A DNA stretch of 64,000 nt from Carideicomes alvinocaridis (GCA_005473895.2 SRJI02000007.1:1-64000); one strand, 5' to 3'; counted from the stretch's first letter, positions 30,034-40,060 are shown. Notes: generated by a model from the letters alone, not told the origin. Numbers and translations are program-made.

Positions 30034-30641
30034 GCGCGCAGGACCTGCCCGTCGATGTTTCACGTGAAACATCCGACCGGCTGAAGACCTACGAAAGCCT
30101 GCTGCAAACCTGGAACCCGCGGATCAACCTCGTCTCCCGCTCGACGCTGTCCGAGGCCTGGACGCGGCACATCGTTGATTCCGTGCAGATCTTTGACCTC
30201 GCCCCGGGCTTCACACACTGGGCGGACCTCGGGAGTGGCGGGGGTTTCCCCGGGCTGGTCTGCGCTATCCTCGCCGCGGAGCGGGTCCCCGACGCCGAAT
30301 TCACGCTGGTTGAAAGCGATCAGCGCAAATGCGCCTTCCTCCGGTCCGTCGCGCGGGAGACGGGCGTGAAGGTGCAGGTCAAGGCCAGCCGGATCGAGGC
30401 GCTCCCCCCGCTGGGCGCCGACCTGCTGAGCGCCCGCGCCCTGGCCGACCTGCCCGCGCTTCTGACCCATGCAGAGCGCCACCTCTCCCCCGCCGGCACG
30501 GCGATTTTCCCGAAGGGGCGGCAATGGGAAAAAGAAGTGGAGGCCGCGCGGAAGACTTGGCAATTTGACCTCGAAACCAGTAAAAGCATAACAGACGAGC
30601 AAGCAGTTATCCTGCAAATCAAGGGAGTATCGCGTGTCTGA
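30030..30641 (+). CDS. rsmG: 16S rRNA (guanine-527-N7)-methyltransferase RsmG
   Basis: RsmG methylates G527 of 16S rRNA; its loss gives low-level streptomycin resistance. The product is 203 residues. The start is a GTG overlapping the mnmG stop. Motifs: [23 protein letters not shown], the SAM-binding [13 protein letters not shown] (about 66-78), and a late [11 protein letters not shown] parS site lies in its codons 9-14 (Asp-Val-Ser-Arg-Glu-Thr). It ends inside the start region of parA. Confidence 0.96.
30056..30071. other. parS: parS centromere site 2
   Basis: A second perfect TGTTTCACGTGAAACA, inside the rsmG coding region, 1.9 kb after the first and about 560 bases before parA. The two copies near parAB are enough to nucleate a ParB-DNA complex. 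Confidence 0.95.
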
Positions 30642-31443
30642 CCCGACCCGGCCTGCCGGCCCCAAGATCATCGCGATCGCCAACCAGAAAGGCGGCGTCG
30701 GCAAGACCACGACCGCGCTCAACCTCGGCGCGGCGCTGGCGGAACAGGGTCACCGGGTGCTTCTGGTGGATCTCGATCCGCAGGGGAATGCCTCCACCGG
30801 GATCGGGGTGGAGCCGGACAACCGCGAATACACGACCTACGAACTGCTGCTCGAGGATATCGACCTGGACGTCGTGATCCAGCCGACCAGCGTGGCCAAC
30901 CTGTCGATCGTTCCGGCGACGGTCGATCTGAGCTCGGCCGATATCGAGCTGTTTTCCAGCGAAAAACGCAGCTTTCTGCTGCATGATGCGCTGCGCCAGC
31001 CCGGGATGGACCGGTTTGGCTGGGATTTCGTGCTGATCGACTGCCCCCCGTCGCTGAACCTTCTGACGGTGAACGCGATGGTGGCCGCGCATTCCGTTCT
31101 GGTGCCGCTGCAAAGCGAGTTCTTCGCGCTGGAAGGGCTGAGCCAGCTCATGCTGACGATCCGGGAGGTCCGGCAATCGGCGAATCCGGATCTGCGGATC
31201 GAGGGGATCGTCCTGACCATGTACGACCGGCGCAACAACCTGTCCCAGCAGGTGGAGGCCGACGCGCGCGATAACCTGGGGGACCTGGTGTACCGCACCG
31301 TGATCCCGCGCAATGTTCGGGTGAGCGAGGCGCCGTCCTATGCCCTGCCCGTCCTGGCCTATGATCCGAATTCCAAGGGCGCCGAAGCTTATCGCGCCCT
31401 GGCGCAGGAGCTTCTGCGCAACAATGCCAAACTTGCCGCCTGA
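30634..31443 (+). CDS. parA: Chromosome partitioning ATPase ParA (Soj)
   Basis: ParA is the ATPase that moves ParB-parS complexes to segregate the origin. The 269-residue product has the deviant Walker A KGGVGKTT (about 19-26), LVDLDPQGNAS (Walker A' region), the Walker B FVLIDCPPSLNLLTV and the C-terminal NVRVSEAPSYALPV segment. The start is a GTG overlapping rsmG by 8 bases, with AAGGGAG 7 bases upstream. It lacks the N-terminal HTH of plasmid-type ParA, so it is the chromosomal type. Confidence 0.97.
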   Translation: MSDPTRPAGPKIIAIANQKGGVGKTTTALNLGAALAEQGHRVLLVDLDPQGNASTGIGVEPDNREYTTYELLLEDIDLDVVIQPTSVANLSIVPATVDLSSADIELFSSEKRSFLLHDALRQPGMDRFGWDFVLIDCPPSLNLLTVNAMVAAHSVLVPLQSEFFALEGLSQLMLTIREVRQSANPDLRIEGIVLTMYDRRNNLSQQVEADARDNLGDLVYRTVIPRNVRVSEAPSYALPVLAYDPNSKGAEAYRALAQELLRNNAKLAA

Positions 31444-31458
31444 GCTGAGGGAGCCGAA

Positions 31459-32346
31459 ATGAACGACAGGACGACACGCAGCCGGGGCCTGGGCCGCGGG
31501 CTTTCGGCGCTGATGGCGGATGTGGGCCCGCAGGAGGGCGACTCCGGGCCTCGCAGCGCGGACATGAACGTCCCGATCGAGAAGATCCATCCGAACCGGG
31601 ACCAGCCGCGGCGGCAATTCCAGCAGGAGCAGTTGCAGGAGCTCTCGGATTCGATCCGCGCGCGGGGCGTCATTCAGCCGCTGATCGTGCGCCCCCGCCC
31701 CGGCAACGAGGGCGAGTTCGAGATCGTTGCGGGCGAACGCCGCTGGCGTGCCTCGCAGCTTGCGCAGCTGCACGAATTGCCGGTGATCGTGCGCGAGTTC
31801 AACGACACCGAGGTGCTCGAGGTCGCAATCATCGAGAACATCCAGCGCGAGAACCTCAACGCCATCGAGGAGGCGGCGGGCTATCGGCAGCTGATGGACA
31901 AGTTCGGCCATACGCAGGAGCGGCTGGCCGAAGCGCTCGGCAAGAGCCGGAGCCACATCGCCAACCTGATGCGGCTGCTGAATCTGCCGGAATCGGTGAT
32001 GGAGTACGTCCGGAACGGGCAGCTCAGCGCCGGCCATGCGCGGGCGCTGGTGACGGCCGAGGATCCGGAAACGCTGGCGCACCAGATCGTCAGGGGCGGG
32101 CTCTCGGTCCGCGAGGCGGAGAGGTTGGCCAAGAAGCAGGCGGAGGGCGAAAAGCCCCGGGCGCGCCAGGCAGCGAAGCCCGAGAAGGACGCGGATACCC
32201 GCGCGCTGGAAGGCGACCTGTCGGCGACGCTGAAGATGAAGGTGCAGATCGACCATGCGGCCGGGGGCGAAGGCGGCAAGCTGACGATTTCCTACAAGGA
32301 TTTCGAGGAGCTGGACGATCTTTGCCGGATGCTGGGTGCCACCTGA
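31459..32346 (+). CDS. parB: Chromosome partitioning protein ParB (Spo0J)
   Basis: ParB is a CTP-dependent DNA clamp that loads at parS. The product is 295 residues. The N-terminal RGLGRGLSALMAD segment fits the ParA-interacting tail; the CTPase domain has the motifs EIVAGERRWRA and IIENIQRENLN; the helix-turn-helix lies in TQERLAEALGKSRSHIANLMRLL; the C-terminus has a dimerisation domain. It follows parA by 15 bases. Confidence 0.97.
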   Translation: MNDRTTRSRGLGRGLSALMADVGPQEGDSGPRSADMNVPIEKIHPNRDQPRRQFQQEQLQELSDSIRARGVIQPLIVRPRPGNEGEFEIVAGERRWRASQLAQLHELPVIVREFNDTEVLEVAIIENIQRENLNAIEEAAGYRQLMDKFGHTQERLAEALGKSRSHIANLMRLLNLPESVMEYVRNGQLSAGHARALVTAEDPETLAHQIVRGGLSVREAERLAKKQAEGEKPRARQAAKPEKDADTRALEGDLSATLKMKVQIDHAAGGEGGKLTISYKDFEELDDLCRMLGAT

Positions 32347-32349
32347 GCG

Positions 32350-32703
32350 TCAGGCGGACGGGCGCGTCCAGATGAAGATCATCACGCAGCCCAGCGTCAC
32401 CGCCTGAATCGCCAAGACATGGGCGGGAAGCTGTAGCACCACCGAGACAAGGAAGACGGCGGCGACGGAAACGGTCGCCGCCTTTTTTGCGCTTGGCCGG
32501 ATCGCGCCGCTGCGCTGCCAATCCTCGATCATCGGGCCGAAGGTTCGATGCGACAGGAGCCAGTTGTGTAGTCGCTCGGAGGAGCGGGCAAAGCAGAACG
32601 CGGCGAGCAACAGGAAGGGCACGGTGGGCACCAGCGGCAGGACCACACCGATCAGGCCGAGGCCGAGCGCGATCAGGCCAAAGGTCAGCCAGAGCAGCCG
32701 CAT
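32350..32703 (-). CDS. YbaN/DUF454 family inner-membrane protein
   Basis: A 117-residue membrane protein of the DUF454 (YbaN) family, function unknown. It has three or four hydrophobic helices, and the family signatures PTVPFLLLAAFCFARSS (26-42) and RTFGPMIEDWQRSGAI (53-68), with Ala-Lys-Lys before the second helix pair. It sits between parB (convergent) and hemW (same strand, 3 bases upstream of it), so it is probably the last gene of the rph-rdgB-hemW operon. Confidence 0.88.
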   Translation of the reverse strand: MRLLWLTFGLIALGLGLIGVVLPLVPTVPFLLLAAFCFARSSERLHNWLLSHRTFGPMIEDWQRSGAIRPSAKKAATVSVAAVFLVSVVLQLPAHVLAIQAVTLGCVMIFIWTRPSA

Positions 32704-32706
32704 CCG

Positions 32707-33903
32707 TCAGCGCGCCAGAAGTTCGCGGATCACCGCGTTCAGCACGGGGCGGCCCTGCTCGGAGACACGCAAGCGACCCTGTTCCTGCTCGATCATGCCC
32801 AGATCGGCGACATAAGCCAGCCCCTCGGGATCGATCGGCGACCCGGCCAAGCCCTCGTAGCGGGCGGGGTCGATCCCTTCTCGCAAGCGAAGACCCATCA
32901 TCAGGAACTCTGTTGCGGTATCTTCGGGCGCCAAGGGTTCCCAGCTTGCCGGGTCCCCCTGCCCCACGCGGTCCAGCCAGGCGCCGGGAGCGCGCGGATT
33001 TTCCACCGCGTGTCGCTGGCCGTTCAGGGTGATCCGCCCATGGGCGCCCGGCCCGATGCCCACGTAATCACCGTAGCGCCAGTAGATCAGGTTGTGCCGC
33101 GATTCTGCGCCCTCGCCCGCATGGTTGGACACCTCGTAGGCCGGCAGGCCCGCGGCATCACAAATCCCCTGCGTGGCGAAGTACATCTCGGCCGCGTCGT
33201 CATCCTCGGGGAGCCCGCGTAGGAGACCGCGCTCGTGACGCTCTCCGAAAGCCGTCCCCTCCTCGATCGTGAGCTGGTAGAGCGACAGGTGATCGACCGC
33301 CATCGACAGCGCCTCTCGCAGCTCTGTGCGCCAGGCTTCGACGCTTTGCCCCTGGCGGGCGTAGATCAGGTCGAAACTGACGCGCTCGAACCGGTCGCGG
33401 GCGATGTCAAAGGCCGCGCGGGCCTCGGCCACGCTGTGGAGCCGGCCCAGGGCGCGCAGGTCATTGTCGTTAAGTGACTGAATTCCCATGGAAATCCTGT
33501 TCACCCCGGCATCCGAGAACCCGGCGAAGCGGCCCGCCTCGACCGAGGATGGATTCGCCTCGAGCGTGACTTCCATGCTGTTGGAGGCGGGCCAGAGCGC
33601 CCTCGCCTTCTCGATCACGCGGCCCACGGTGTCGGGGCGCATCAGGCTGGGGGTGCCGCCGCCGAAGAAGATGGAATCCAGGACCCGCCCCGGGGTCAGT
33701 GTGGCGTAACGCTCCAGTTCCAGCAGGTAGGCCGCCTCCCAGCGGTCATGGTCGATGAAGCGGGCGACATGGGAGTTGAAATCGCAATAGGGGCACTTGG
33801 ATTCGCAGAACGGCCAATGGACGTAGAGGCCGAAGCCGCCGTTCCGCCAGTCCTCGGTCAGGGCGTCAGTCGAAGCAGCCGGCGACGAACTTGCGGAAGG
33901 CAT
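32707..33903 (-). CDS. hemW: Heme chaperone HemW (radical SAM family, HemN-like)
   Basis: HemW is a radical-SAM-family protein that binds heme and inserts it into respiratory enzymes. The 4Fe-4S motif is CESKCPYC, after YVHWPF; the SAM site FFGGGTPSL and NRISMGIQSLND follow; the C-terminal HemN-like domain runs to the end. The start is uncertain. In-frame ATG at 33903 (398 residues) overlaps the end of rdgB by 38 bases and has no ribosome binding site; a CTG at 33861, 4 bases after the rdgB stop, would give LTEDWRNGGFGLYVHWPF, matching the family start. It lacks the extra cysteine of true HemN (Cys next to the third cluster Cys), which supports HemW. Confidence 0.9.
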   Translation of the reverse strand: MPSASSSPAASTDALTEDWRNGGFGLYVHWPFCESKCPYCDFNSHVARFIDHDRWEAAYLLELERYATLTPGRVLDSIFFGGGTPSLMRPDTVGRVIEKARALWPASNSMEVTLEANPSSVEAGRFAGFSDAGVNRISMGIQSLNDNDLRALGRLHSVAEARAAFDIARDRFERVSFDLIYARQGQSVEAWRTELREALSMAVDHLSLYQLTIEEGTAFGERHERGLLRGLPEDDDAAEMYFATQGICDAAGLPAYEVSNHAGEGAESRHNLIYWRYGDYVGIGPGAHGRITLNGQRHAVENPRAPGAWLDRVGQGDPASWEPLAPEDTATEFLMMGLRLREGIDPARYEGLAGSPIDPEGLAYVADLGMIEQEQGRLRVSEQGRPVLNAVIRELLAR

Positions 33904-34477
33904 CGGCGCGGTGGCTGATGCGGTTCTTTTCCCAGCGGTCCATTTCGCCGAAGGTGATGTCGTAGCCGTCGGGCTGGAAGATCGGGTCATAACCATGTCC
34001 TTCGTCGCCCCGCATCGGCCAGACCACGCGGCCCGGCATCACGCCCGGAAACACCTCGTCATGCCCGTCCGGCCAGGCCAGCACCAGCGTGCAGCAGAAC
34101 CGCGCGGTCCAGGGCTCGGGCGCGCCGGTCTCGCGCAGGCGGTCGTGGGTCTTGCCCATCGCCATGACGAAATCGCGCCCGTTCTCCGTTTCCGCCCAGT
34201 TCGCCGTGTAGACACCCGGCGCATTGTCCAGCGCGTCGATCTCGATCCCGGAATCGTCGGCCAGCGCCGGTAGGCCGGTCGCCTGCGCCGCGGCATGGGC
34301 CTTGATCCGCGCATTCCCGATGAATGTGGTCTCGGTTTCCTCGGGTTCAACCAGGCCCTTCTCCGCGGCGCCCACGACTTTCACGCCATAGGGCTCCAGC
34401 AGCGCCTTGATCTCTTCCAGCTTGCCCGCGTTATGCGTGGCCACCAGCAGCGTATCGCCCGAGAATTTGCGTGTCAT
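33866..34477 (-). CDS. rdgB: XTP/dITP diphosphatase RdgB
   Basis: RdgB hydrolyses non-canonical purine triphosphates (XTP, dITP). The 203-residue product has [14 protein letters not shown] (10-23), [40 protein letters not shown], and the C-terminal [12 protein letters not shown] and [10 protein letters not shown]. All family signatures are present. Start and stop are coupled to neighbours: ATGA overlap with rph upstream; hemW follows with overlap or a few bases. Confidence 0.96.
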   Translation of the reverse strand: MTRKFSGDTLLVATHNAGKLEEIKALLEPYGVKVVGAAEKGLVEPEETETTFIGNARIKAHAAAQATGLPALADDSGIEIDALDNAPGVYTANWAETENGRDFVMAMGKTHDRLRETGAPEPWTARFCCTLVLAWPDGHDEVFPGVMPGRVVWPMRGDEGHGYDPIFQPDGYDITFGEMDRWEKNRISHRADAFRKFVAGCFD

Positions 34478-35187
34478 GCCGTCGCGGCCTTCTGCGCCTC
34501 GACCAGTTCGCCAACGCCCTTTTCGGCGAGGTCCAGCAGCTGGTTCATCTGGTCGCGGGAGAACACGGCGCCCTCGGCCGACATCTGCACCTCGATCAGC
34601 TTTCTGGAGCCGGTCATGATGAAGTTGCCGTCGACGCCCGCATCACTGTCTTCGGGATAGTCGAGGTCGAGCACCGGCTGCCCGGCATAAAGTCCGCAGG
34701 ACACGGCCGCGACCGGATCGACCAGCGGGTCGGAGGTGATGTCGCCCGCCTTCATCAGCTTGTTGACCGCGAGCCGCAGCGCGACCCAGCCGCCGGTGAT
34801 GGAAGCGCAGCGCGTGCCGCCGTCGGCCTGGATAACGTCGCAATCCACGGTGATCTGGCGTTCGCCGAGTGCCACGCGATCCACGCCCGCGCGCAGCGAC
34901 CGGCCGATGAGGCGCTGGATCTCCACCGTGCGCCCGCCCTGCTTGCCGGCCTGCGCCTCGCGCCGCATCCGGCTGGTGGTGGAGCGCGGCAGCATCCCGT
35001 ATTCTGCCGTCACCCAGCCAAGCCCCGAGCCCTTGAGGAAGGGCGGCACCCGTTCCTCGAGCGTCGCGGTGCACAACACGTGGGTGTCGCCGATACGGAT
35101 CATGCAGGACCCTTCGGCATGTTTCGTGACCCCGGTCTCGATTGAAACCGGGCGCATTTCACTTAGATCTCGACCAGAGGGGCGCAT
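34474..35187 (-). CDS. rph: Ribonuclease PH
   Basis: RNase PH is a phosphorolytic 3'-5' exoribonuclease that trims tRNA 3' ends. The 237-residue product begins [19 protein letters not shown], with the conserved residues [31 protein letters not shown], the phosphate-binding [12 protein letters not shown] segment, and the C-terminal dimer region. Divergent from hrcA, with 109 bases between. First gene of the rph-rdgB-hemW-DUF454 operon. Confidence 0.96.
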   Translation of the reverse strand: MRPSGRDLSEMRPVSIETGVTKHAEGSCMIRIGDTHVLCTATLEERVPPFLKGSGLGWVTAEYGMLPRSTTSRMRREAQAGKQGGRTVEIQRLIGRSLRAGVDRVALGERQITVDCDVIQADGGTRCASITGGWVALRLAVNKLMKAGDITSDPLVDPVAAVSCGLYAGQPVLDLDYPEDSDAGVDGNFIMTGSRKLIEVQMSAEGAVFSRDQMNQLLDLAEKGVGELVEAQKAATA

Positions 35188-35250
35188 GGATAATCCTTTC
35201 GCGATTTCGCGTGGGGGATACAGGGGCGAAACACCGGAAAGCAAGCCCGA

Positions 35251-35278
35251 TTGACCTTTCGCGCGGAGCCGCTTTAAT
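35251..35278 (+). promoter_or_regulatory. Candidate sigma-70 type promoter of hrcA-grpE
   Basis: TTGACC (35251-35256) and TTTAAT (35273-35278) are separated by 16 bases; each hexamer differs from consensus at one position. The start point would be about 10 bases before the hrcA ribosome binding site. No CIRCE element (TTAGCACTC-N9-GAGTGCTAA) was found around it. Confidence 0.5.
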
Positions 35279-35296
35279 GCCCCGTCGAGGACCCGT

Positions 35297-36367
35297 ATGC
35301 CGATGAGCCAGGAAGCACGTCTGTTCGAGGAGATGAACCAGCGCTCGCGCGAGGTTTTCCGCCGCGTGGTGGAAAGCTACCTCGAAACCGGGGAGCCCGT
35401 GGGCTCGCGCACGCTGACCCGGACGCTGAGCGAAAAGGTCTCGGCCGCGACAATCCGCAACGTGATGCAGGACCTGGAATTCCTCGGCCTGCTGGGCAGC
35501 CCCCATGTCAGCGCCGGGCGGATCCCGACGCAGCGGGGGCTGCGGATGTTCGTCGACGGGCTGCTGGAGGTCTCGGATCTGGATCTTGGCGACCGGCAGG
35601 CGCTGGAACAGAGCATGGGGTCGAATACCAGCGATGTCGGCGGGCTGCTCGACCGCGTGGGATCCGCGCTGTCGGGGGTGACGCATGGCGCCTCGCTGGT
35701 GCTGGCGCCCAAGCACGAGGCGCCGATCAAGCATATCGAGTTCGTGTCGCTCGGCCATGACCGGGCGCTGGTGGTGCTGGTCTTTGCCGATGGTCACGTG
35801 GAGAACCGGATCTTCAACCCGCCGCCGGGGCAGACCCCCAGCTCCATGCGCGAGGCGGCGAATTTCCTCAACGCCCTGATCGAGGGGCGGACGCTGTCGG
35901 ATCTGCAGAACGTCATCCGGCGCGAGATCGACGCCCGGCGGCAGGAGATCGACAACCTTGCCCGCGACCTCGTCGATAGCGGGCTGGCCGTCTGGCAGGA
36001 CGAGGGCGAACGCTACGAGCGGCTGATCGTCCGCGGCCGGGCGAATCTGCTGGCCGGCGAGGCCCCGGAGGAAGAGCTGGACCGCATCCGCACGCTCTTT
36101 GACGACCTGGAGCGCAAGCGCGATATCGCCGAGTTCCTGGAACTGACCGAAGAGGGCGAGGGTGTGCGCATTTTCATCGGGTCGGAGAACAAACTTTTCT
36201 CACTTTCGGGTTCCTCTTTGGTCGTCTCTCCTTATATGAACGCGGATCGTAAGATTATCGGTGCGGTGGGCGTGATCGGACCGACGAGGCTGAACTACGG
36301 ACGGATCGTGCCCATCGTCGACTACACGGCACAGCTGGTCGGGCGGATGATCTCCGACCGGCAATAG
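35297..36367 (+). CDS. hrcA: Heat-inducible transcription repressor HrcA
   Basis: HrcA represses heat-shock chaperone operons by binding the CIRCE operator. The product is 356 residues. The N-terminal winged helix ([22 protein letters not shown] ... [18 protein letters not shown]) and the [16 protein letters not shown] linker are typical; the C-terminal GAF-like domain ends with [22 protein letters not shown] is 7 bases before the ATG. No CIRCE site is visible within this window, so its targets (probably groESL) are elsewhere. It is followed by grpE after 9 bases. Confidence 0.95.
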   Translation: MPMSQEARLFEEMNQRSREVFRRVVESYLETGEPVGSRTLTRTLSEKVSAATIRNVMQDLEFLGLLGSPHVSAGRIPTQRGLRMFVDGLLEVSDLDLGDRQALEQSMGSNTSDVGGLLDRVGSALSGVTHGASLVLAPKHEAPIKHIEFVSLGHDRALVVLVFADGHVENRIFNPPPGQTPSSMREAANFLNALIEGRTLSDLQNVIRREIDARRQEIDNLARDLVDSGLAVWQDEGERYERLIVRGRANLLAGEAPEEELDRIRTLFDDLERKRDIAEFLELTEEGEGVRIFIGSENKLFSLSGSSLVVSPYMNADRKIIGAVGVIGPTRLNYGRIVPIVDYTAQLVGRMISDRQ

Positions 36368-36376
36368 AGGTGAAGA

Positions 36377-36940
36377 ATGGCAGAGCGCAAAGCAGACGAC
36401 TTTCTGGACGACATCGAGGACGCGGAGGCCGAGGCCTATGCCGAGAATGACGCGGAAATCGACAGCGAAGAGGCCGAGCTTGACGCGCTGAAAGCGGAGC
36501 GGGACGAGTATCGCGACCGTTTCATGCGGGCGCTGGCGGATGCGGAGAACGCGCGCAAACGGTCCGACCGGGACCGCCGCGAGGCCGAGCAATATGGCGG
36601 CTCCAAGCTGTCGCGCGACCTGCTGCCGGTCTACGACAACATGAAACGCGCCGTGGCCTCGGTGGACGAGGCCAACCGCGAGGCGAACGCCGCCCTGATC
36701 GAGGGGATCGAGCTGACCCTGCGCGAGCTGCTGAGCGTGTTCAAGAAGCACGGGATCGAGCCGATCACGCCCGAAGTGGGCGACAAGTTCGATCCCAAGC
36801 ATCACGAGGCCATGTTCGAGGCCCCGGTGCCGGGAACGAATGCCGGCGAGATCATCCAGGTCTCGGCCGAGGGCTTCATGCTGCATGACCGGCTGCTGCG
36901 CCCGGCGCAGGTGGGCGTGTCGTCGAATACCGGCGGCTAA
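36377..36940 (+). CDS. grpE: Nucleotide exchange factor GrpE
   Basis: GrpE releases ADP from DnaK. The product is 187 residues. A charged coiled coil covers about residues 30-75 (acidic start, then ALKAERDEYRDRFMRALADAENARKR in overlapping heptads), followed by the compact beta domain with FDPKHHEAM and the end VSAEGFMLHDRLLRPAQVGVS. It is co-transcribed with hrcA and ends in a strong terminator 27 bases downstream. Confidence 0.96.
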   Translation: MAERKADDFLDDIEDAEAEAYAENDAEIDSEEAELDALKAERDEYRDRFMRALADAENARKRSDRDRREAEQYGGSKLSRDLLPVYDNMKRAVASVDEANREANAALIEGIELTLRELLSVFKKHGIEPITPEVGDKFDPKHHEAMFEAPVPGTNAGEIIQVSAEGFMLHDRLLRPAQVGVSSNTGG

Positions 36941-36944
36941 GCGG

Positions 36945-36960
36945 CGTCACACGTGAAACA
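36945..36960. other. Degenerate parS-like sequence
   Basis: The 16-mer CGTCACACGTGAAACA matches the parS palindrome at 13 of 16 positions, with the right half (ACGTGAAACA) intact. It lies between the grpE stop and its terminator, 4.6 kb after parB. It may be a weak third ParB site or chance. Confidence 0.35.
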
Positions 36961-36966
36961 TCAAAG

Positions 36967-36999
36967 CCCCGTCGGTCCTGCCGGCGGGGTTTTTCTTTG
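36967..36999 (+). terminator. Rho-independent terminator of hrcA-grpE
   Basis: A 9-base-pair stem (36967-36975 with 36981-36989, one G-T pair) with a 5-base loop, followed by TTTTTCTTT on the plus strand. Confidence 0.88.
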
Positions 37000-37061
37000 T
37001 GCAGCGTGGTCCGCTTAGGGGCCTTTCGGTGAGTCCGAGCGACGAACCCGCCCGGAATCAA

Positions 37062-37110
37062 GGCACGTAGTGCCGCAGGGCAGCGCCCGTCCGCCCCCTC
37101 GGGCGGGCGC
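37062..37110. repeat. REP-like double hairpin between grpE and mutS
   Basis: Two adjacent hairpins: GGCAC GTA GTGCC (37062-37074), and a larger one of CGCCC/GGGCG inside GCGCC/GGCGC (37083-37110) with a 4-base bulge. The arrangement and GC-rich arms resemble intergenic REP-type elements. It could alternatively act as a terminator for mutS. Repetition elsewhere cannot be tested here. The rest of 37000-37220 holds no gene. Confidence 0.35.
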
Positions 37111-37220
37111 TATGTCAACGCCAGCGCGCGCTCGGGTATGGGAGGGGTGTGGCTGGCATTTAAGCTAAGACCACAGAGATATGAGCGCCCACCCGGCGGA
37201 CAGGCGCTGCCCTCTGTCGG

Positions 37221-39851
37221 TCACTCCTCCAGCGCCGCCTTCAGGTCGTAGAGCGCCTGCAACGCCTCGCGCGGGGACATGTCGTCGGGGTGCAGCTCCT
37301 TCAAACGCGCTTCCACGGCGGATTCCTTCGCCGGAGCCGCCCTGGGCATCGGCGGCGGCGCGGCGGCGAACAACGGCAGGTCGTCGATCAGCGCCTTCTG
37401 CCCTGCCCCGCCCTCGCGTTCGCCCTTTTCCAGCGCTTCCAGCACCACCCGTGCGCGCTCCACCACCGAGGCCGGCAGCCCGGCGAGCTGTGCCACCTGC
37501 ACGCCGTAGGACCGGTCGGCCGCGCCGCGCCGCACCTCGTGCAGGAAGATCACGTCGCCCTCCCACTCCTTCACCGCGACGGTAGCGTTTTCTACCCCGG
37601 ATAGTTTGCCGGCCAGCGCAGTCAGCTCATGGTAATGCGTGGCAAAAAGCGCGCGACAGCGGTTCACCTCGTGCAAATGCTCCAGCGTGGCCCAGGCGAT
37701 GGACAAGCCGTCATAGGTCGCCGTGCCGCGCCCGATCTCGTCGAGGATCACCAGCGCCCGGTCGTCGGCCTGGTTCAGGATCGCCGCCGTCTCCACCATC
37801 TCGACCATGAAGGTGGATCGCCCCCGGGCCAGGTCGTCCGAGGCGCCGACGCGGGAGAAGAGCTGGCTCACCAGCCCGATATGCGCCTCGGCGGCGGGCA
37901 CGTAGCTGCCCATCTGCGCCAGCAGCGCGATCAGCGCGTTCTGCCGCAAGAAGGTCGATTTCCCCGCCATGTTGGGGCCGGTGATGAGCCAGGTCGCGCC
38001 CTCGTCCAGCGCGCAATCGTTGGCGATGAAGGGCGCGCCCTGCCCGCGCAGGGCCTGCTCCACCACCGGATGCCGCCCGCCGGTCACGTGGAACACGCGG
38101 CTGGCATCGACATGGGGGCGGCACCAATCCTCGGCCCGCGCGAGGTCGGCGAGCGACAGGGTCAGGTCGTATTCTGCCAGCGCCAGCGCCGCCGCGCCGA
38201 CCTGGGCGGAGCGGTCCAGAATGGCCTGTCTCAGGCTGGAATAGTGACGCTTTTCGATCTCCAGCGCGTGGTTGCCGGCGTTGAGGATCTTGGTCTCCAT
38301 CTCCGACAGCTCCACCGTGGTGAACCGCACCTGGTTGGCGGTGGTCTGGCGGTGGATGAAGGTCTGGGCCAGCGGCTCCGACAGCATCTTCTGCGCGTGG
38401 GTCGCGGTGCATTCGATGAAATAGCCCAGCACGTTGTTGTGCTTGATCTTCAGGCTGCCGATGCCCGCCTGTTCCACGTAGCGCGCCTGCATCTGGGCGA
38501 TGACCGACCGCCCCTCGTCGCGGAGCTTGCGCGCCTCGTCCAACTCCTCGTCGAAGCCGGTGGCGATGAAGCCGCCGTCGCGGGCCAGCAGCGGCGGTTC
38601 GGCCACGAGGGCGCTGTCCAGCAGGTCGATCAGTTCCTCATGCCCGGTGAGCGCCCTGCCGGCCTGCGCCAGCAGATCCGGCAGGTCGAGGCCCGCGCAG
38701 ATCTCGGTCAGTTCCGCTGCCTGCGCCAGCCCGCCGCGGATCGCGGCAAGGTCGCGCGGGCCGCCGCGGTCCAGCGACAGACGGCTGAGCGCACGGTCGA
38801 GATCCGGCACGCGGCGCAGCGCCTCGCGCAGGTTGGCGGCCAGCGCGGTCTCGGTCAGGGCGAAATCCACCGCCTCGTGCCGCGCCGCGATGGTCGGCAG
38901 GTCGAGGACGGGCGAGGACAGCCGCCGCTCCAGCAGACGCGCGCCGCCCGAGGTGACCGTGCGATCCATGGCCGACAGCAGCGACCCGGCGCGGCCGCCC
39001 GTGGCGCCTTGGGTAATCTCCAGCGACCGGCGGGTGGCGGCGTCGATCTGCATCACGCCCGAGACCGCCTCGCGCTGGGGCTTGCGCAGGAAGGGCAGCT
39101 TTCCCTTCTGCGTCAGCTCCAGGTAGTCGACGATGGCACCCATCGCGGCCACCTCGGCCCGCGTGAAACTGCCCAGCCCCTCCAGCGTTGCCAGGTCGTA
39201 GAGAGCCAGCAGCCGCTTTTCCGCCGACCCGGAATCGAAACTCGCGCGGGACAGGGGCGTCAGAGAGGCGCCGGATTCAGTGACTGTTTCGGCCCAATCC
39301 GCCTCCTGCGCCTCGGAGATCAGCAGCTCGGAGGGTGCCAGACGCGCCAGCTCGGGCGCCAGCCGCACGGGCGGCATGGGCATCACGTGGAACGCGCCGG
39401 TGGAGATGTCGACCCAGGCCAGCGCACCCTCGCCCCGCACGTCCGAAAAGGCGGCGAGGAAGTTGTGGCGCCGCGCCTCCAGCAGGCTTTCCTCGGTCAG
39501 CGTGCCGGGGGTGACCAGGCGGATGACCTCACGCTTCACCACGGATTTCGATCCGCGCTTCTTGGCCTCGGCCGGGCTTTCCATCTGCTCGCAGACCGCC
39601 ACGCGGAACCCCTTGCGGATCAGCGTCAGCAAATAGCCCTCGGCCGCGTGGACCGGGACGCCACACATGGGGATGTCGTCGCCGTCATGCTTGCCCCGCT
39701 TGGTCAGCGCGATGTCGAGCGCCTGCGCCGCCGCGCCCGCGTCGTCGAAGAACAGCTCGTAGAAATCGCCCATCCGGTAGAACAGCAGCGCCTCCGGGTG
39801 CTGCGCCTTGATCTCCAGATATTGCGCCATCATCGGCGTGACCGCTGACAT
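37221..39851 (-). CDS. mutS: DNA mismatch repair protein MutS
   Basis: MutS recognises mismatches and small loops and recruits MutL. The 876-residue product has the mismatch-wedging motif as Phe-Tyr-Glu (30-32, in [12 protein letters not shown]), connector, lever and clamp domains, and the ABC-type ATPase domain with P-loop [13 protein letters not shown] (about residue 625), signature region [11 protein letters not shown] and Walker [18 protein letters not shown] (about 700). The end is the helix-turn-helix dimer region and a linker plus small C-terminal domain ([18 protein letters not shown]). It is divergent from maeB. Confidence 0.97.
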   Translation of the reverse strand: MSAVTPMMAQYLEIKAQHPEALLFYRMGDFYELFFDDAGAAAQALDIALTKRGKHDGDDIPMCGVPVHAAEGYLLTLIRKGFRVAVCEQMESPAEAKKRGSKSVVKREVIRLVTPGTLTEESLLEARRHNFLAAFSDVRGEGALAWVDISTGAFHVMPMPPVRLAPELARLAPSELLISEAQEADWAETVTESGASLTPLSRASFDSGSAEKRLLALYDLATLEGLGSFTRAEVAAMGAIVDYLELTQKGKLPFLRKPQREAVSGVMQIDAATRRSLEITQGATGGRAGSLLSAMDRTVTSGGARLLERRLSSPVLDLPTIAARHEAVDFALTETALAANLREALRRVPDLDRALSRLSLDRGGPRDLAAIRGGLAQAAELTEICAGLDLPDLLAQAGRALTGHEELIDLLDSALVAEPPLLARDGGFIATGFDEELDEARKLRDEGRSVIAQMQARYVEQAGIGSLKIKHNNVLGYFIECTATHAQKMLSEPLAQTFIHRQTTANQVRFTTVELSEMETKILNAGNHALEIEKRHYSSLRQAILDRSAQVGAAALALAEYDLTLSLADLARAEDWCRPHVDASRVFHVTGGRHPVVEQALRGQGAPFIANDCALDEGATWLITGPNMAGKSTFLRQNALIALLAQMGSYVPAAEAHIGLVSQLFSRVGASDDLARGRSTFMVEMVETAAILNQADDRALVILDEIGRGTATYDGLSIAWATLEHLHEVNRCRALFATHYHELTALAGKLSGVENATVAVKEWEGDVIFLHEVRRGAADRSYGVQVAQLAGLPASVVERARVVLEALEKGEREGGAGQKALIDDLPLFAAAPPPMPRAAPAKESAVEARLKELHPDDMSPREALQALYDLKAALEE

Positions 39852-40060
39852 TCGACCCCCTGTCCGTGCTTGCGCGGACCTTACAAATCCCCCCTGTCCC
39901 GCGAAAGCCGAAATCAGGCCGCCCGCAATGCGCCGCGCGTTTCACGGAGACACCCGCGCTTGACCCGCAAAACCCGCTCTTTCCCCGCGGCGGTGAAGGA
40001 GGCAGTTGAGGCGCCACCGCGAACCGCGTAACCAGATCCCGCCGATGAGGGAGAGAGAGC

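Noticed and set aside
35188-35296. CIRCE operator for HrcA autoregulation
   Set aside because: No TTAGCACTC inverted repeat is present in the rph-hrcA gap or before grpE.
37629-39848. 739-codon frame on the plus strand opposite mutS
   Set aside because: Antisense shadow of a well-conserved MutS; composition typical of reverse-complement codons, no motifs.
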